A DNA stretch of 64,000 nucleotides, taken from positions 1 through 64,000 of the forward strand of contig CALJHN010000007.1 in NCBI GenBank assembly GCA_938075455.1. Direction: 5' to 3'. Origin of the DNA: an uncultured Flavobacteriales bacterium. GTDB taxonomy: Bacteria; Bacteroidota; Bacteroidia; Flavobacteriales_D; Parvicellaceae. This document shows, piece by piece, positions 45,599 through 54,662 of this stretch (position 1 is its first letter; each line of letters opens with the position of its first letter). The translations under genes were made by a program, and so were the position numbers. The notes beneath the pieces are model-generated. The model was not told where the DNA came from, ran no database searches, and saw only the letters and a list, made by a program, of their open reading frames with translations.

Positions 45599-46117
45599 AT
45601 GGTATGGTTAGATATTGTTTTATTAGCTCCATTAATATGGGGAGCATATACAGGATTTAAAAAAGGACTTATTGCCCAAATCCTTGGGATCTCAAGTCTC
45701 CTAATTGGAGTATGGATAGGAACGCAGCACCAAGAACTTATAGAGTTCTTAATTATTGACAAAGTCCAAGAAAAATATTTATCTATAGCTTGTTTTATTA
45801 TACTATTTTTTGGAATTGTTATTGTAGGAGCAATCGTCGTAAAAATAACTGAAAAATTCATCAATTTTATTCAACTAAAACTATTAAATAAAATAGCTGG
45901 TGTTGTTCTTGGAGTTATTAAAATTATTTCTTTTTTGGTAGTAGTTGTTTTTATGATTGAAAGCTGGGACACTAATAGTTTTATAATAAAAAGAGACACT
46001 AAAGAAGCATCTATTGTTTACCCAATATTTAAAAATATTGGTAGTATGGTTCTGCCAACTTTTAAGAATAAAAATATTTTAGATAGTTTGCCAGACCCAA
46101 ATAAACTGATTATCTAA
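45599..46117 (+). CDS. CvpA family membrane protein
   Basis: A 172-residue protein with four membrane helices. The family entry motif DIVLLAPLIWGAYTGFKKGL is present, and a conserved glycine-rich second and third helix follow. CvpA proteins were named for colicin V production in E. coli and seem to act in envelope homeostasis; their exact activity is unsettled. It is followed 25 bases later by holB. Confidence 0.92.
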   Translation: MVWLDIVLLAPLIWGAYTGFKKGLIAQILGISSLLIGVWIGTQHQELIEFLIIDKVQEKYLSIACFIILFFGIVIVGAIVVKITEKFINFIQLKLLNKIAGVVLGVIKIISFLVVVVFMIESWDTNSFIIKRDTKEASIVYPIFKNIGSMVLPTFKNKNILDSLPDPNKLII

Positions 46118-46142
46118 TTTAAAGTTTAACTATATTTGAAAA

Positions 46143-47267
46143 GTGTATTTTTCAGATTTTTCAGGGCAAGACTCTACTAAAACTCAATTATTAGATTTAT
46201 TTAAATCTGAAAGAGTTCCACATGCTTTGCTATTGAACGGAGATGAAGGTTGTGGGCATTTGCAATTGGCACTAGCGTTTTCTTCCTTACTTCTTTGTCA
46301 AGCCCCCAATCCATTAGATGCTTGTAAAAAGTGTTCATCATGTAAAATGATTGAAAAAAACCAACATCCAGACTTACATTTTTCTTATCCAATTCACCTC
46401 TCAAAAACTGAACATTCTGAAACATCTGATGATCAACGATCTTCCTTTTTTGAGGTATTAGAAAAATACAAATGTTTGGGAAAGAAAACTTGGTACTCAA
46501 AAATGGGCAATGAGAATAAGCAAGGTGTCATTGGGGTTAAAGAAAGTCAGTCTATATTAACTAAAATCAGCCTTAAATCTTTTTTTGGAAATGCTAAGAT
46601 TCTTGTGATGTGGATGCCAGAGCTTATGAATATTCAAGCCGCAAATAAGCTATTGAAACTAATTGAGGAACCGCCAGAAAATACTTATTTTATCTTAGTG
46701 TCCAACTACCAATCAAAAATACTACCAACTATTAGCTCAAGGCTCCAGAGTATTAAAGTACCTAGACTTAAAGATGAAAATATTTCTACTTTTTTAGAAG
46801 AAAGATTTCAAGTAGAGCCTTTTTCTGCAAAAAATATTGCTAAGATTTCCAAAGGCAATCTAAATAAAGCCATAACAATTCACTTAGATGCTGGTATTTC
46901 AGAAATGAACAGATCTCTTTTTGTTAATTGGATGAGACTTTGTTATTCCAGAAATATTGCAGATACTATTGATTGGGTAAATGAGTTTTCCAAAATAGGT
47001 AGAGAGCAGATAAAAGATTTTATAATTTATTCATTAGAAATGTATAGACAATGTATAATGTGGAATTACAATATGGTAATAGAAGGGTTTAATGAGAGTG
47101 AGAGAAATTTTTTAGAAAAATTTAAACCATTTATAAATAACCAAAATATTTCTGAAATTAATTCCATAATGAATGAAGCTTATTTCCATATTGAGAGAAA
47201 TGCAAATCCTAAAATTTTAATGCTTGATGTTTCTATAAAGCTCTACAAACTTTTGAGAACTAAATAA
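46143..47267 (+). CDS. holB: DNA polymerase III delta' subunit-like clamp-loader protein
   Basis: A 374-residue protein starting at GTG 46143. FSDFSGQDSTKTQLLDLF, PHALLLNGDEGCGHLQLA and the zinc module CKKCSSCKM with HPDLHF identify delta'. The P-loop lacks the GKT of a real Walker A, as usual in delta', which does not hydrolyse ATP. The sensor region LLKLIEEPPENTYFIL and ISSRLQ are conserved. It loads the sliding clamp at the replisome. It is 11 bases upstream of gldH. Confidence 0.95.
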   Translation: MYFSDFSGQDSTKTQLLDLFKSERVPHALLLNGDEGCGHLQLALAFSSLLLCQAPNPLDACKKCSSCKMIEKNQHPDLHFSYPIHLSKTEHSETSDDQRSSFFEVLEKYKCLGKKTWYSKMGNENKQGVIGVKESQSILTKISLKSFFGNAKILVMWMPELMNIQAANKLLKLIEEPPENTYFILVSNYQSKILPTISSRLQSIKVPRLKDENISTFLEERFQVEPFSAKNIAKISKGNLNKAITIHLDAGISEMNRSLFVNWMRLCYSRNIADTIDWVNEFSKIGREQIKDFIIYSLEMYRQCIMWNYNMVIEGFNESERNFLEKFKPFINNQNISEINSIMNEAYFHIERNANPKILMLDVSIKLYKLLRTK

Positions 47268-47278
47268 TATATCCTTAA

Positions 47279-47755
47279 ATGAAATTAAAATCTTTTTTAA
47301 AAATCACAATCTTTGGCCTTCTTATAAGTTGTAGTGATGAAAATATAATTTTTAACGATTATGTTGACATTGAAAACACCCAGCTATCCTTTAAAGACAC
47401 AATTATTTTTCAAACATCAATTTTAGATACTATTAACCTTCATAATGTTTTTCTACAATTAAGAACATCCACTGATTATAAATGGTCAAATATGTTCATT
47501 TTTTCTGAAATTTACTTCCCAAATAATAAGACAAGGACAGATACTTTTGAAGTTTTTTTGATGGATAAAAACGGAAATTGGAATGGCGACAAATCTGGAA
47601 TTGTTGCAAATTTCAAACATTCACTTTATAAAAACATTAAGTTCCCTATTAAAGGAGATTATAAGTTTAAACTTATACAAGCAATGAGAGATACTATACT
47701 TAAAGAAGTTATAAGCGTAGGTCTAAAAATCACCAAGCCTACTAAAAAGCAATAA
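47279..47755 (+). CDS. gldH: Gliding motility lipoprotein GldH
   Basis: A 158-residue lipoprotein with lipobox LLISC (Cys18). The body matches GldH: LQLRTSTDYKWSNMFIF, EVFLMDKNGNWNGDKSG, FKHSLYKNIKFPIKGDYKF and the ending AMRDTILKEVISVGLKI. In Flavobacterium johnsoniae loss of GldH abolishes gliding and impairs surface protein export, placing it with the T9SS/gliding apparatus in the cell envelope. Its presence fits with the adhesin, PorP/SprF and PorZ genes in this window. Confidence 0.92.
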   Translation: MKLKSFLKITIFGLLISCSDENIIFNDYVDIENTQLSFKDTIIFQTSILDTINLHNVFLQLRTSTDYKWSNMFIFSEIYFPNNKTRTDTFEVFLMDKNGNWNGDKSGIVANFKHSLYKNIKFPIKGDYKFKLIQAMRDTILKEVISVGLKITKPTKKQ

Positions 47756-47776
47756 TTCTTTAAGCAAAATAAAATC

Positions 47777-48925
47777 TTGAAAAAATCACCAAAGTCTAAG
47801 TTGCCCAATAATGGGACCAATATCTTTTCTTTAATGTCTAAACTTGCCACGGACAAAAAAGCAATTAATTTATCTCAAGGATATCCAGATTTTGAAGTAG
47901 ACCCTGTTCTTATAAGTTCTGTTTCTAAGTATATGAAACATGGGTTTAATCAATATGCTCCCATGCCTGGTGTTTTAAGATTAAGAGAGGTAATCTCCAA
48001 AAAAATATTTAAAAATTATAATCAATATTATAACGAACATGAGGAAATTACAGTGACTGCTGGAGCAACTCAAGCAATTTTCACAACTATTTCTGCATTA
48101 ATTCACCCAAATGATGAGGTTATTATTTTTTCTCCTTCTTTTGATTGCTACCAACCTGCTATTGAGCTAAATGGTGGAATTCCAGTATTTATTGAGATGG
48201 AATCACCAGATTTTAATATTAATTGGAATACAGTTGAAGAAAATATTTCTTCAAAAACCAGAATGATTATTATAAATTCTCCACAGAATCCACTGGGAAC
48301 GATTATGTCAAAAACAGACATGACAAAATTAGAAATAATATCGGAAAAATACGATCTGATAATTTTAAGTGACGAAGTTTACGAACATTTAGTTTATGAC
48401 AACAAAAAACATCTTTCAATCTGTAGCTTTCCAAAGCTTTTTAATAGATCTATTGCTACCTTTTCTTTTGGAAAAACATTCCATGTGACTGGCTGGAAAT
48501 TAGGGTATATTGTAGGGCCTAAACAATTAATGTCTGAAATCAGAAAAGTTCATCAATTCAATGTTTTTTCTGCCAATCACCCACTACAGTTAGCAGTAGC
48601 AGATTATCTAGAAAATGAAGAACATTTTTTGAAACTTAGCTATTTCTATCAGAAAAAGAGAGATTTGTTTTTAGCAATTATTTCCGCATCTAGATTCCAA
48701 GCTAAGGCATGTAGTGGAACCTATTTTCAGTTGCTAAATTATTCTTTGATTTCAGAAATAGCCGATACAGAAATGGCTAGAGTTTTAACAATTAAAAATG
48801 GAATAGCTAGTATTCCAATTTCTGTATTTTCTCATTTTAAAAATGACAATCAAAACCTTAGATTTTGTTTTGCAAAAAAAGAAGAAACTCTTAAAAGAGC
48901 AGGAGATATTCTCGTTAAAATATAA
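47777..48925 (+). CDS. PLP-dependent methionine aminotransferase-like enzyme
   Basis: A 382-residue fold-type I aminotransferase starting at TTG 47777. INLSQGYPDFEVDP, FNQYAPMPGVLRLRE, INSPQNPLGT, LSDEVYEHLVYD and the PLP lysine in SFGKTFHVTGWKLGY are conserved. The pattern is closest to the KAT/YbdL methionine aminotransferase group, which acts on methionine and other amino acids with 2-oxo acids. Together with the omega-amidase at 31157 it could complete a methionine-salvage or glutamine-transaminase route. Confidence 0.94.
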   Translation: MKKSPKSKLPNNGTNIFSLMSKLATDKKAINLSQGYPDFEVDPVLISSVSKYMKHGFNQYAPMPGVLRLREVISKKIFKNYNQYYNEHEEITVTAGATQAIFTTISALIHPNDEVIIFSPSFDCYQPAIELNGGIPVFIEMESPDFNINWNTVEENISSKTRMIIINSPQNPLGTIMSKTDMTKLEIISEKYDLIILSDEVYEHLVYDNKKHLSICSFPKLFNRSIATFSFGKTFHVTGWKLGYIVGPKQLMSEIRKVHQFNVFSANHPLQLAVADYLENEEHFLKLSYFYQKKRDLFLAIISASRFQAKACSGTYFQLLNYSLISEIADTEMARVLTIKNGIASIPISVFSHFKNDNQNLRFCFAKKEETLKRAGDILVKI

Positions 48926-49000
48926 TTATCCACAATTCACTCTTTAAAGTTGGTTTCCTGCCAACAATTCTACTTTTTATTTTAATTTATTTTTACTTCG

Positions 49001-49951
49001 ATGAAAGAACATATATTTTATTTTATATTACTATTAAGTTTAAATTCAACAGCTCAAAATATTATAGACGTTTATTGTTTCGATGACAGCTGTAGTCATC
49101 AGATGATTGATCCCGAAATGCTCGTAGTAGAGCGCTGGGACACTTTAGCGCAATCTAAGTTCTGGAAAACTATTATTACAACAACCAAAGATACTTGTGT
49201 AATAAACATTGCTAGCACACGAAAAATATTAGATTATGTATACAAAGACAAGTGGTTTGAGCAAACCGAGAAAGAAAAGAAAGCCTTTAAAGACTCAGTT
49301 ATAGATTATTACTGTTTAGACACCAATACTAGATTATATATTACTACGGGTAAAAAAGAGTTTTATCAAATAGAACAAGTGATACCCTCTTTAGAAACTG
49401 CAATAAATATTTTTCAAGAAAATAATGTTGACCCTTGGTTTGCACAATCTATTTTATTAATTGAAAGTCCTGCTCAATTAAAATATTCTAGTGTTGGAGC
49501 CTTCGGACCTTTTCAAATAATGAAAAGAGTTGCAAGAGACATGGGCCTTACCGTTAATAAGTATGTTGACGAAAGAAAAGATTTTAATAAATCTGCTTTT
49601 GCAGCAAGTGAATTATTAAGAAAAATCTGTATTCCACAAGCATATAGGATTTTATGTAAAGTTGGAGATATTGAGCCAAAAGGAGATGAGTTGTGGTTCA
49701 AGCTTTTGGTTCTTCACATCTACCATGCTGGAGCAAGAAATATAGAATCTTTATTAAGCCAATTAGAGCAACCTCTCCAAGGCATGGAATTAATAAAATG
49801 GATGTGGAGTAATGAGTATGGAAATTTTAAAAACTCATCACAAAATTATTCTCAAATTGCTATCGCCGCAATGTTAACTCTAAAGGATATTGTTCTAACC
49901 GATTGCGAATATATTTTCAATTGTAATAGAACCAGTCCTATTGAAAATTAA
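49001..49951 (+). CDS. Lytic transglycosylase (SLT domain) family protein
   Basis: A 316-residue protein with a signal peptide ending near NSTAQN. Residues ~140-260 are an SLT fold: WFAQSILLIESPAQLKYSS holds the catalytic Glu, followed by GAFGPFQIMKRVARDMGL, RKDFNKSAFAASELL and LLVLHIYHAGARNIE. It likely cleaves the glycan strand of peptidoglycan in the periplasm. The N-terminal ~130 residues carry several cysteines and no domain that I recognise. Its stop overlaps by one base the next gene. Confidence 0.88.
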   Translation: MKEHIFYFILLLSLNSTAQNIIDVYCFDDSCSHQMIDPEMLVVERWDTLAQSKFWKTIITTTKDTCVINIASTRKILDYVYKDKWFEQTEKEKKAFKDSVIDYYCLDTNTRLYITTGKKEFYQIEQVIPSLETAINIFQENNVDPWFAQSILLIESPAQLKYSSVGAFGPFQIMKRVARDMGLTVNKYVDERKDFNKSAFAASELLRKICIPQAYRILCKVGDIEPKGDELWFKLLVLHIYHAGARNIESLLSQLEQPLQGMELIKWMWSNEYGNFKNSSQNYSQIAIAAMLTLKDIVLTDCEYIFNCNRTSPIEN

Positions 49952-50562
49952 TGTTAAGATTTCTAAATATAGTTACTAATATCTTGGTAATAGGATTTGC
50001 ATTATTGGCCTTCCTATTCTATAATCAAGATTTTGGATTAGAGCTAATCATTTTTAAAGAAATCACTATTTTTTTTCCAATAATTTTATTATTAATTGGG
50101 GGATTTAAAAGCTTTTCGAGATGGCAAAAAATTAAATTGATTAAGGGTAAAGAAGGTTTTAAAATTTCAAAATCTGGATGGATCAAAGCTTTTACCTACG
50201 AAACCATGCCTTTTTTTATTTTCGTTCCACTAAGCATAATTCTATTATTTTATTTAGATATCACAATCTTTTTTGTCGTGGTGCTTTATATTCTTATTAT
50301 TGAAAATCTACTTTTTTTGTTTTCTGGAAAAAAAGCCTTTAAGATTATTGCAAATGACCAAGCTCTAATTATTTTAAATAACCAACAATATTTTCTTTTT
50401 TGGGACAAAATAAAATATATTTCATTTCAACAAAAAGGAATGATAATTTTATTGAAAACCAAACGTCAAATTTATATTGGAGAGTCGGATTACGAAGATT
50501 TTTCAAATTGGAAAGAGAAAATTAAAAACCAAGCTATTTCATCAGGAATATATATCCAGTAA
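49951..50562 (+). CDS. Hypothetical four-helix membrane protein
   Basis: A 203-residue protein with four predicted membrane helices (two near the N-terminus, two at residues ~88-128). A soluble C-terminal part follows (KAFKIIANDQALIILNNQQY, then LLKTKRQIYIGESDYEDF), whose short strands and final helix resemble a PH-like domain of the bacterial type. That resemblance is weak. The start overlaps the transglycosylase stop by one base (TAATG), so the two are coupled. The function is unknown. Confidence 0.75.
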   Translation: MLRFLNIVTNILVIGFALLAFLFYNQDFGLELIIFKEITIFFPIILLLIGGFKSFSRWQKIKLIKGKEGFKISKSGWIKAFTYETMPFFIFVPLSIILLFYLDITIFFVVVLYILIIENLLFLFSGKKAFKIIANDQALIILNNQQYFLFWDKIKYISFQQKGMIILLKTKRQIYIGESDYEDFSNWKEKIKNQAISSGIYIQ

Positions 50563-50565
50563 TTG

Positions 50566-51594
50566 TTATTTTATTCCACTAACTATTATAGCTTCTAGCT
50601 CTCTTAAATATTTTGATTTTTCAAAATTTGGAGCGTAAACATAACCTTGAACAGTTATGATTTTTGTTTTTTTATTGTTGAGCCAGGAAAAGCTTATAAA
50701 AGGACCACCCATCTTATCTTTTTCCATCCTCCAGCAACCTTTAATTTGTTTAACATATTTATCATTTATATAATAGGAAGTGTCTGTGGTTTTACTTATT
50801 TCATTTTCAACTGTTTTCATAAAAGAGCTATCTCTCTTTCCAGTAAGATAAATTTTCCCTAACGAATCTTTCACCGAAATAATTTTACTTTTTTTAAATT
50901 GATTTTTATTTTTATAATCTTCTTGGTGCAAAATAATTCCCTTTTGAATTTCATGAGATCCGTTTTGATCTTTTTGAATTTCAAGTTTACTCCACCACCT
51001 AAAGTCTTGTGCTTTTTTATTAAGTTTTATTCCATCGGGAGCCCTAAATTTTAAATCCATTGATTTTTCTAATTCTTTATTTATATTGTTTTGTTCGGAA
51101 AAACTTTTTTGAATCTTGTTTAAATTAAAAGTTTTTAAAATTGATTTTACTTCATTGTTTTTGTGCTTAAAATAATTAATAGCAGCTTCTTCAGACTTAA
51201 ACTTAAGCTCTACAATTAACTGCCCGTTTGACCAAAGATCTTTTTTAATTACTGGTACTATGTTTTTAGAATTATAATTTTTAATCTGAACAAAAACAAA
51301 ACAATTGTTATTTTTTATGTTTTTCAAAATTTTATTAGGGACCACAAAATCAGTGTCAAATTCTTTTTCGTAAGGTAAGGGGGTGGTTTTAACCAATTTT
51401 TCAAAAGAGTTTTTGATGGTTTTACCTAAATCTCCATTCCAATATTTTTTATCTAAAGCAAAAAGAATTTCATGGTAATTTTTCTTAGCAATTGGCTTCA
51501 TAAGATGTGGTTGGTAACCATTATCCGTGCTGCATGTTAAAAACAATATCCCCACGATAACTATAAATAGTATTTTTATATTTCTTACATACAT
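50566..51594 (-). CDS. DUF4837 lipoprotein
   Basis: A 342-residue protein with a lipoprotein-type N-terminus (FIVIVGILFLTC, Cys ~21). The early KYWNGDLGKTIKNSFEK, the middle RAPDGIKLNKKAQDFRWWS and GCWRMEKDKMGGPFIS match DUF4837, a family seen in Bacteroidota. The function is unknown. The start overlaps by 10 bases the end of the upstream gene at 51585. It ends three bases from the convergent membrane protein gene. Confidence 0.88.
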   Translation of the reverse strand: MYVRNIKILFIVIVGILFLTCSTDNGYQPHLMKPIAKKNYHEILFALDKKYWNGDLGKTIKNSFEKLVKTTPLPYEKEFDTDFVVPNKILKNIKNNNCFVFVQIKNYNSKNIVPVIKKDLWSNGQLIVELKFKSEEAAINYFKHKNNEVKSILKTFNLNKIQKSFSEQNNINKELEKSMDLKFRAPDGIKLNKKAQDFRWWSKLEIQKDQNGSHEIQKGIILHQEDYKNKNQFKKSKIISVKDSLGKIYLTGKRDSSFMKTVENEISKTTDTSYYINDKYVKQIKGCWRMEKDKMGGPFISFSWLNNKKTKIITVQGYVYAPNFEKSKYLRELEAIIVSGIK

Positions 51595-52436
51595 AATGTT
51601 AAACCATAAGAGTAAGTATAAAGATCTTTATAAAGATTAGAATATTGTAAAATATTGGTTTGGAAGAAGATTCCAATATTTTTATAAATAAACTTTAGAT
51701 TTCCAGAAAGACAATATTTATTATTGAAGAAATCATTTCTAGTTTCTATAGTCTGGTCTAACTCACCATATTCTAATTTGGATTTACCAGCCATCAAAAA
51801 TTGATTTACAAGCGCTAGTTCGGTTTTTAACTTTGGTGTTTTCTTAGGAAATGGTGCCCAGCTAAAGTTTACAGGAATAGTAAAATAATGATGGTTTAAA
51901 ATACTTTTAGATATTGCTGGTTGTGGTCCAGCCATCAAAGAGGAATTAAAAATAGTCATCGTGTCTCGAGAGATACTTATTATTTGGTTATCAAGATCTA
52001 ATTTGTTTTTTCCAATACCAACTCCAATAAATAATTTTAGAGTTTCTTTTTTAAGATTAAAAGATTTGAAGAAAAGTCCAAAATTTATGTTCACAGAGCT
52101 AAGTGTTTTATATCTAATAGGATTAAAGCTATTAAATCCATTAAAAATCGAATTGTTATTTAACTGCATATTCCCCAATGAAAAGTTCATTTTAAATTTT
52201 GTTTTTGTATGTTTCTCTTCATTAATACTATTTTCAAATCCCCATTCATTACCCGTACTGCCTTTAGAAATAATTAGTACTTTAGAATCTTTATATTTAA
52301 ATTGAAGAGTATCGTTAAACTGTGCATTTACTGAACTAAAAAGGAGAAAAAAAAAGATGAAGTTTTTTGAAAAAACTAAAATTTTTTGGAAAAAATACCA
52401 AGTATATTTTATAGACATATGGCAATATCTGATCAT
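51585..52436 (-). CDS. Hypothetical outer-membrane-like secreted protein
   Basis: A 283-residue protein. A basic leader and a signal segment (FIFFFLLFSSVNAQ) are followed by strand-rich sequence with alternating aromatic residues (NFGLFFKSFNLKKETLKLFI, HHYFTIPVNFSWAPF, LKFIYKNIGIFFQTNIL), suggesting a beta barrel. The start may be the ATG at 52436 or a later one at 52418. No family is recognised. It is probably cotranscribed with the DUF4837 gene. Confidence 0.7.
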   Translation of the reverse strand: MIRYCHMSIKYTWYFFQKILVFSKNFIFFFLLFSSVNAQFNDTLQFKYKDSKVLIISKGSTGNEWGFENSINEEKHTKTKFKMNFSLGNMQLNNNSIFNGFNSFNPIRYKTLSSVNINFGLFFKSFNLKKETLKLFIGVGIGKNKLDLDNQIISISRDTMTIFNSSLMAGPQPAISKSILNHHYFTIPVNFSWAPFPKKTPKLKTELALVNQFLMAGKSKLEYGELDQTIETRNDFFNNKYCLSGNLKFIYKNIGIFFQTNILQYSNLYKDLYTYSYGLTLCM

Positions 52437-52478
52437 AATTTTAATCTTTCTAATTGGATTAATTTTTACTTTGTAATT

Positions 52479-53447
52479 CTACCTTAAAGCAAAAGATGAC
52501 TCTCCGATAAAGTAACCTTCATTGTAAATTTCAACTTTATAATTTCCTGGTTGTAACACATCTTCAATTTCATGAAAAACACATAAATCCATATTCTCAT
52601 TTTGATAATTCACAATTCGTTTTGAACTAAGTTCTAAATTATCCCCATCAGAACTCATAATATTTATTGGATTTTTAGAAAGCAATGTTTTTTGATTTGG
52701 ATCGATTACTTTGATATAAATATTTTTATCTCCTGATTTTGAAAGTTTATTTTCCAGCAAATTAAAACAGGCCTTAATCGAATTAGTTTTGGCAGCCCTA
52801 GTAGTTTCACTTTGAGCCCCAGAATTTCTAATTCTTATTGCTGAAACTGTTATATTTCCAGCTTGTAAAACTGCACCTAAAGCAATTTTACTTTTTAAGT
52901 CTTTATTTTGTTTTTTATATCTCTTATTTTGATTAGATACAGTTTTTAATCTATTAGTTTTCTCTGTTAAGTTATTAGATAAATTAACATTTAGGGTATT
53001 TAACGAATCTATTGTGTGAATATACCCTATCATAATTCCTCTTAGAGTTTCTGCTTCTTTTTTTAGTTTGAATATTGATCTCCAGTCTTGTTTTGATTTA
53101 CTATTTAGTTTATCGACTTTTTTTATTAGAGTTTTAATTTTTTCTCTTTGTAGATTTATACTGTCTACTACTAAAGTATTGCTGAGTTCAAGGCTATCAT
53201 AAGAGACCAATAATAATTTCAAATTATCTTTTAAATTCAATGCTTTGGAAGCTGATAATGCTTCTTCATTCAATAAGGTTTTGTTCATTTCATTATTTTC
53301 CTTAAGAAGATTAGAAAGTTCCTTAGAAATTTCGTGATTTTCTTTGTTAAGGGAGCTAATTAGATAACCTGTATAACCAAGACAAACTACTAACAGCAGA
53401 ATAATAACTGAAGAATAATTATTTTTGGCAGTTGATTTGTTGATCAT
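52479..53447 (-). CDS. Membrane-anchored coiled-coil protein
   Basis: About 322 residues from ATG 53447; a TTG eight codons upstream is open but gives no better N-terminus. One membrane helix near residues 13-32 (VIILLLVVCLGYTGYLI) is followed by ~150 residues of coiled coil with many Leu, Glu, Lys and Asn. The C-terminal ~120 residues (GNITVSAIRIRNSG, then FNLLENKLSKSGDKNIYIKV) form strands. The end VLQPGNYKVEIYNEGYFIG suggests an Ig-like fold. This type occurs across Flavobacteriia and the function is unknown. Confidence 0.78.
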   Translation of the reverse strand: MINKSTAKNNYSSVIILLLVVCLGYTGYLISSLNKENHEISKELSNLLKENNEMNKTLLNEEALSASKALNLKDNLKLLLVSYDSLELSNTLVVDSINLQREKIKTLIKKVDKLNSKSKQDWRSIFKLKKEAETLRGIMIGYIHTIDSLNTLNVNLSNNLTEKTNRLKTVSNQNKRYKKQNKDLKSKIALGAVLQAGNITVSAIRIRNSGAQSETTRAAKTNSIKACFNLLENKLSKSGDKNIYIKVIDPNQKTLLSKNPINIMSSDGDNLELSSKRIVNYQNENMDLCVFHEIEDVLQPGNYKVEIYNEGYFIGESSFALR

Positions 53448-53499
53448 ATTAATTAATTTTCTATTGAACAATTATTAATTAAAGTAAAGTTAATACATC

Positions 53500-54168
53500 T
53501 TGTTAAAAGAATTCATACAACTTATATATCCAGATTTTTGTTCTGGATGTAACCAGCCATTATTGTTTTCAGAAAGAGCAGTTTGCTCTTCTTGCCTAAT
53601 AGAAGTAAAATCTTCTTTTGTCTCTGATTCCAATACTTTTTTTGGCAGACATTCCGTAAACAGAGAAATATATGCTTTTAAATTTTTTAAAAACAAACTA
53701 CTTCAAAAAATGATTTACGAAATGAAATACAATGGAAATAAAGACACTGCATTTGTTTTGGGGGTAGAGTTGGGGTTACTAATTAATAATTTTTGCAAAT
53801 CTAAAAATCAAGATTTTGATTTTATAATCCCAGTTCCAGTAAGTAAAATTAAGAAACAATCTAGAGGATATAACCAATGTGAATACATAGCAAATGGTAT
53901 TTCTCAAGTAATAAAAATACCAGTTCTAAATAACCATCTTAAAAGAAGAAATAATTTAAAATCTCAAGTAAATAAATCACGATATAAAAGATGGTCTAAC
54001 GTAGAAAATCAGTATTTTATGACTAGAAATATAAGTGAAACTAATAAGATCTTATTAGTTGATGATGTAGTAACTACTGGTGCAACTATTAATAGTTGTA
54101 TTAAAGCTCTTCAAGTTAGGAATAATCTACAGATTTCCGTAGCTGCTTTGGCTGGTAATAAAGAATAA
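53500..54168 (+). CDS. ComF family phosphoribosyltransferase-like protein
   Basis: A 222-residue protein starting at TTG 53500. The N-terminal zinc finger CSGC and CSSC is followed by the phosphoribosyltransferase fold with LLVDDVVTTGATINS as PRPP-binding loop. The family includes ComFC/GntX, linked to DNA uptake in naturally competent bacteria, and is widespread beyond them. No other competence genes occur here. It is convergent with the MORN gene (4 bases between stops). Confidence 0.94.
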   Translation: MLKEFIQLIYPDFCSGCNQPLLFSERAVCSSCLIEVKSSFVSDSNTFFGRHSVNREIYAFKFFKNKLLQKMIYEMKYNGNKDTAFVLGVELGLLINNFCKSKNQDFDFIIPVPVSKIKKQSRGYNQCEYIANGISQVIKIPVLNNHLKRRNNLKSQVNKSRYKRWSNVENQYFMTRNISETNKILLVDDVVTTGATINSCIKALQVRNNLQISVAALAGNKE

Positions 54169-54172
54169 AATA

Positions 54173-54586
54173 TTATTGAGAGTTTTTTTCTGGAGTTTCA
54201 ATAGTAGTTTCAATTTCTATCGTTTCTATTTTACCATCTTTAAAAGAACCCTCATATTTTGCTTTTTCTTTTATCCAAATGTACTCTCCTTCTCCGTTCA
54301 TAGCATCTTCAGACCAACTACCGTTATACGTGTTTCCATTTTTCCATGTGTATTTTCCTATACCATCTTTCTTGCCTTCAACAAATCCACCTTTATATTC
54401 GTCTCCATTTTGATATGTAAAATTCCCAAAACCATTAGGCTTGCCATCTACCCAGAAGCCCTCATATTTATTTTTGTCCTCCCATAAAAAAGTTCCATGT
54501 CCTCTATGACAATTTCCCTTAACACATTGAGAATAAGATACCATAGAAACAATAGTAAGTAATGATATTGCAAAAATATTTTTCAT
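54173..54586 (-). CDS. MORN-repeat secreted protein
   Basis: A 137-residue protein with a signal peptide ending near SYSQC. About four MORN repeats follow, for example YEGFWVDGKPNGFGNF, YKGGFVEGKKDGIGKY and YNGSWSEDAMNGEGEY, giving an elongated beta sheet. MORN repeats act as protein or lipid interaction surfaces. Location in the envelope is likely from the signal peptide; the role is unknown. Confidence 0.9.
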   Translation of the reverse strand: MKNIFAISLLTIVSMVSYSQCVKGNCHRGHGTFLWEDKNKYEGFWVDGKPNGFGNFTYQNGDEYKGGFVEGKKDGIGKYTWKNGNTYNGSWSEDAMNGEGEYIWIKEKAKYEGSFKDGKIETIEIETTIETPEKNSQ

Positions 54587-54662
54587 ATTAAAAATTATAT
54601 ATGGTTTTAAATAAAATTAATAATTTTTTTATTAAAAACAGAAAATCGTCGAAACTTAAATT

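Noticed and set aside
45592-45864. 90-codon minus-strand ORF
   Set aside because: It is opposite the cvpA start, where the plus-strand protein matches the family from its first residues.
48945-48975. Weak hairpin between the aminotransferase and transglycosylase genes as a terminator
   Set aside because: The stem is only about five base pairs (GTTGG/CCAAC) and lacks an adjacent T run.
51961-52305. 114-codon plus-strand ORF
   Set aside because: It is opposite the 51585-52436 gene, which has a signal peptide and an operon context; the plus frame has neither.
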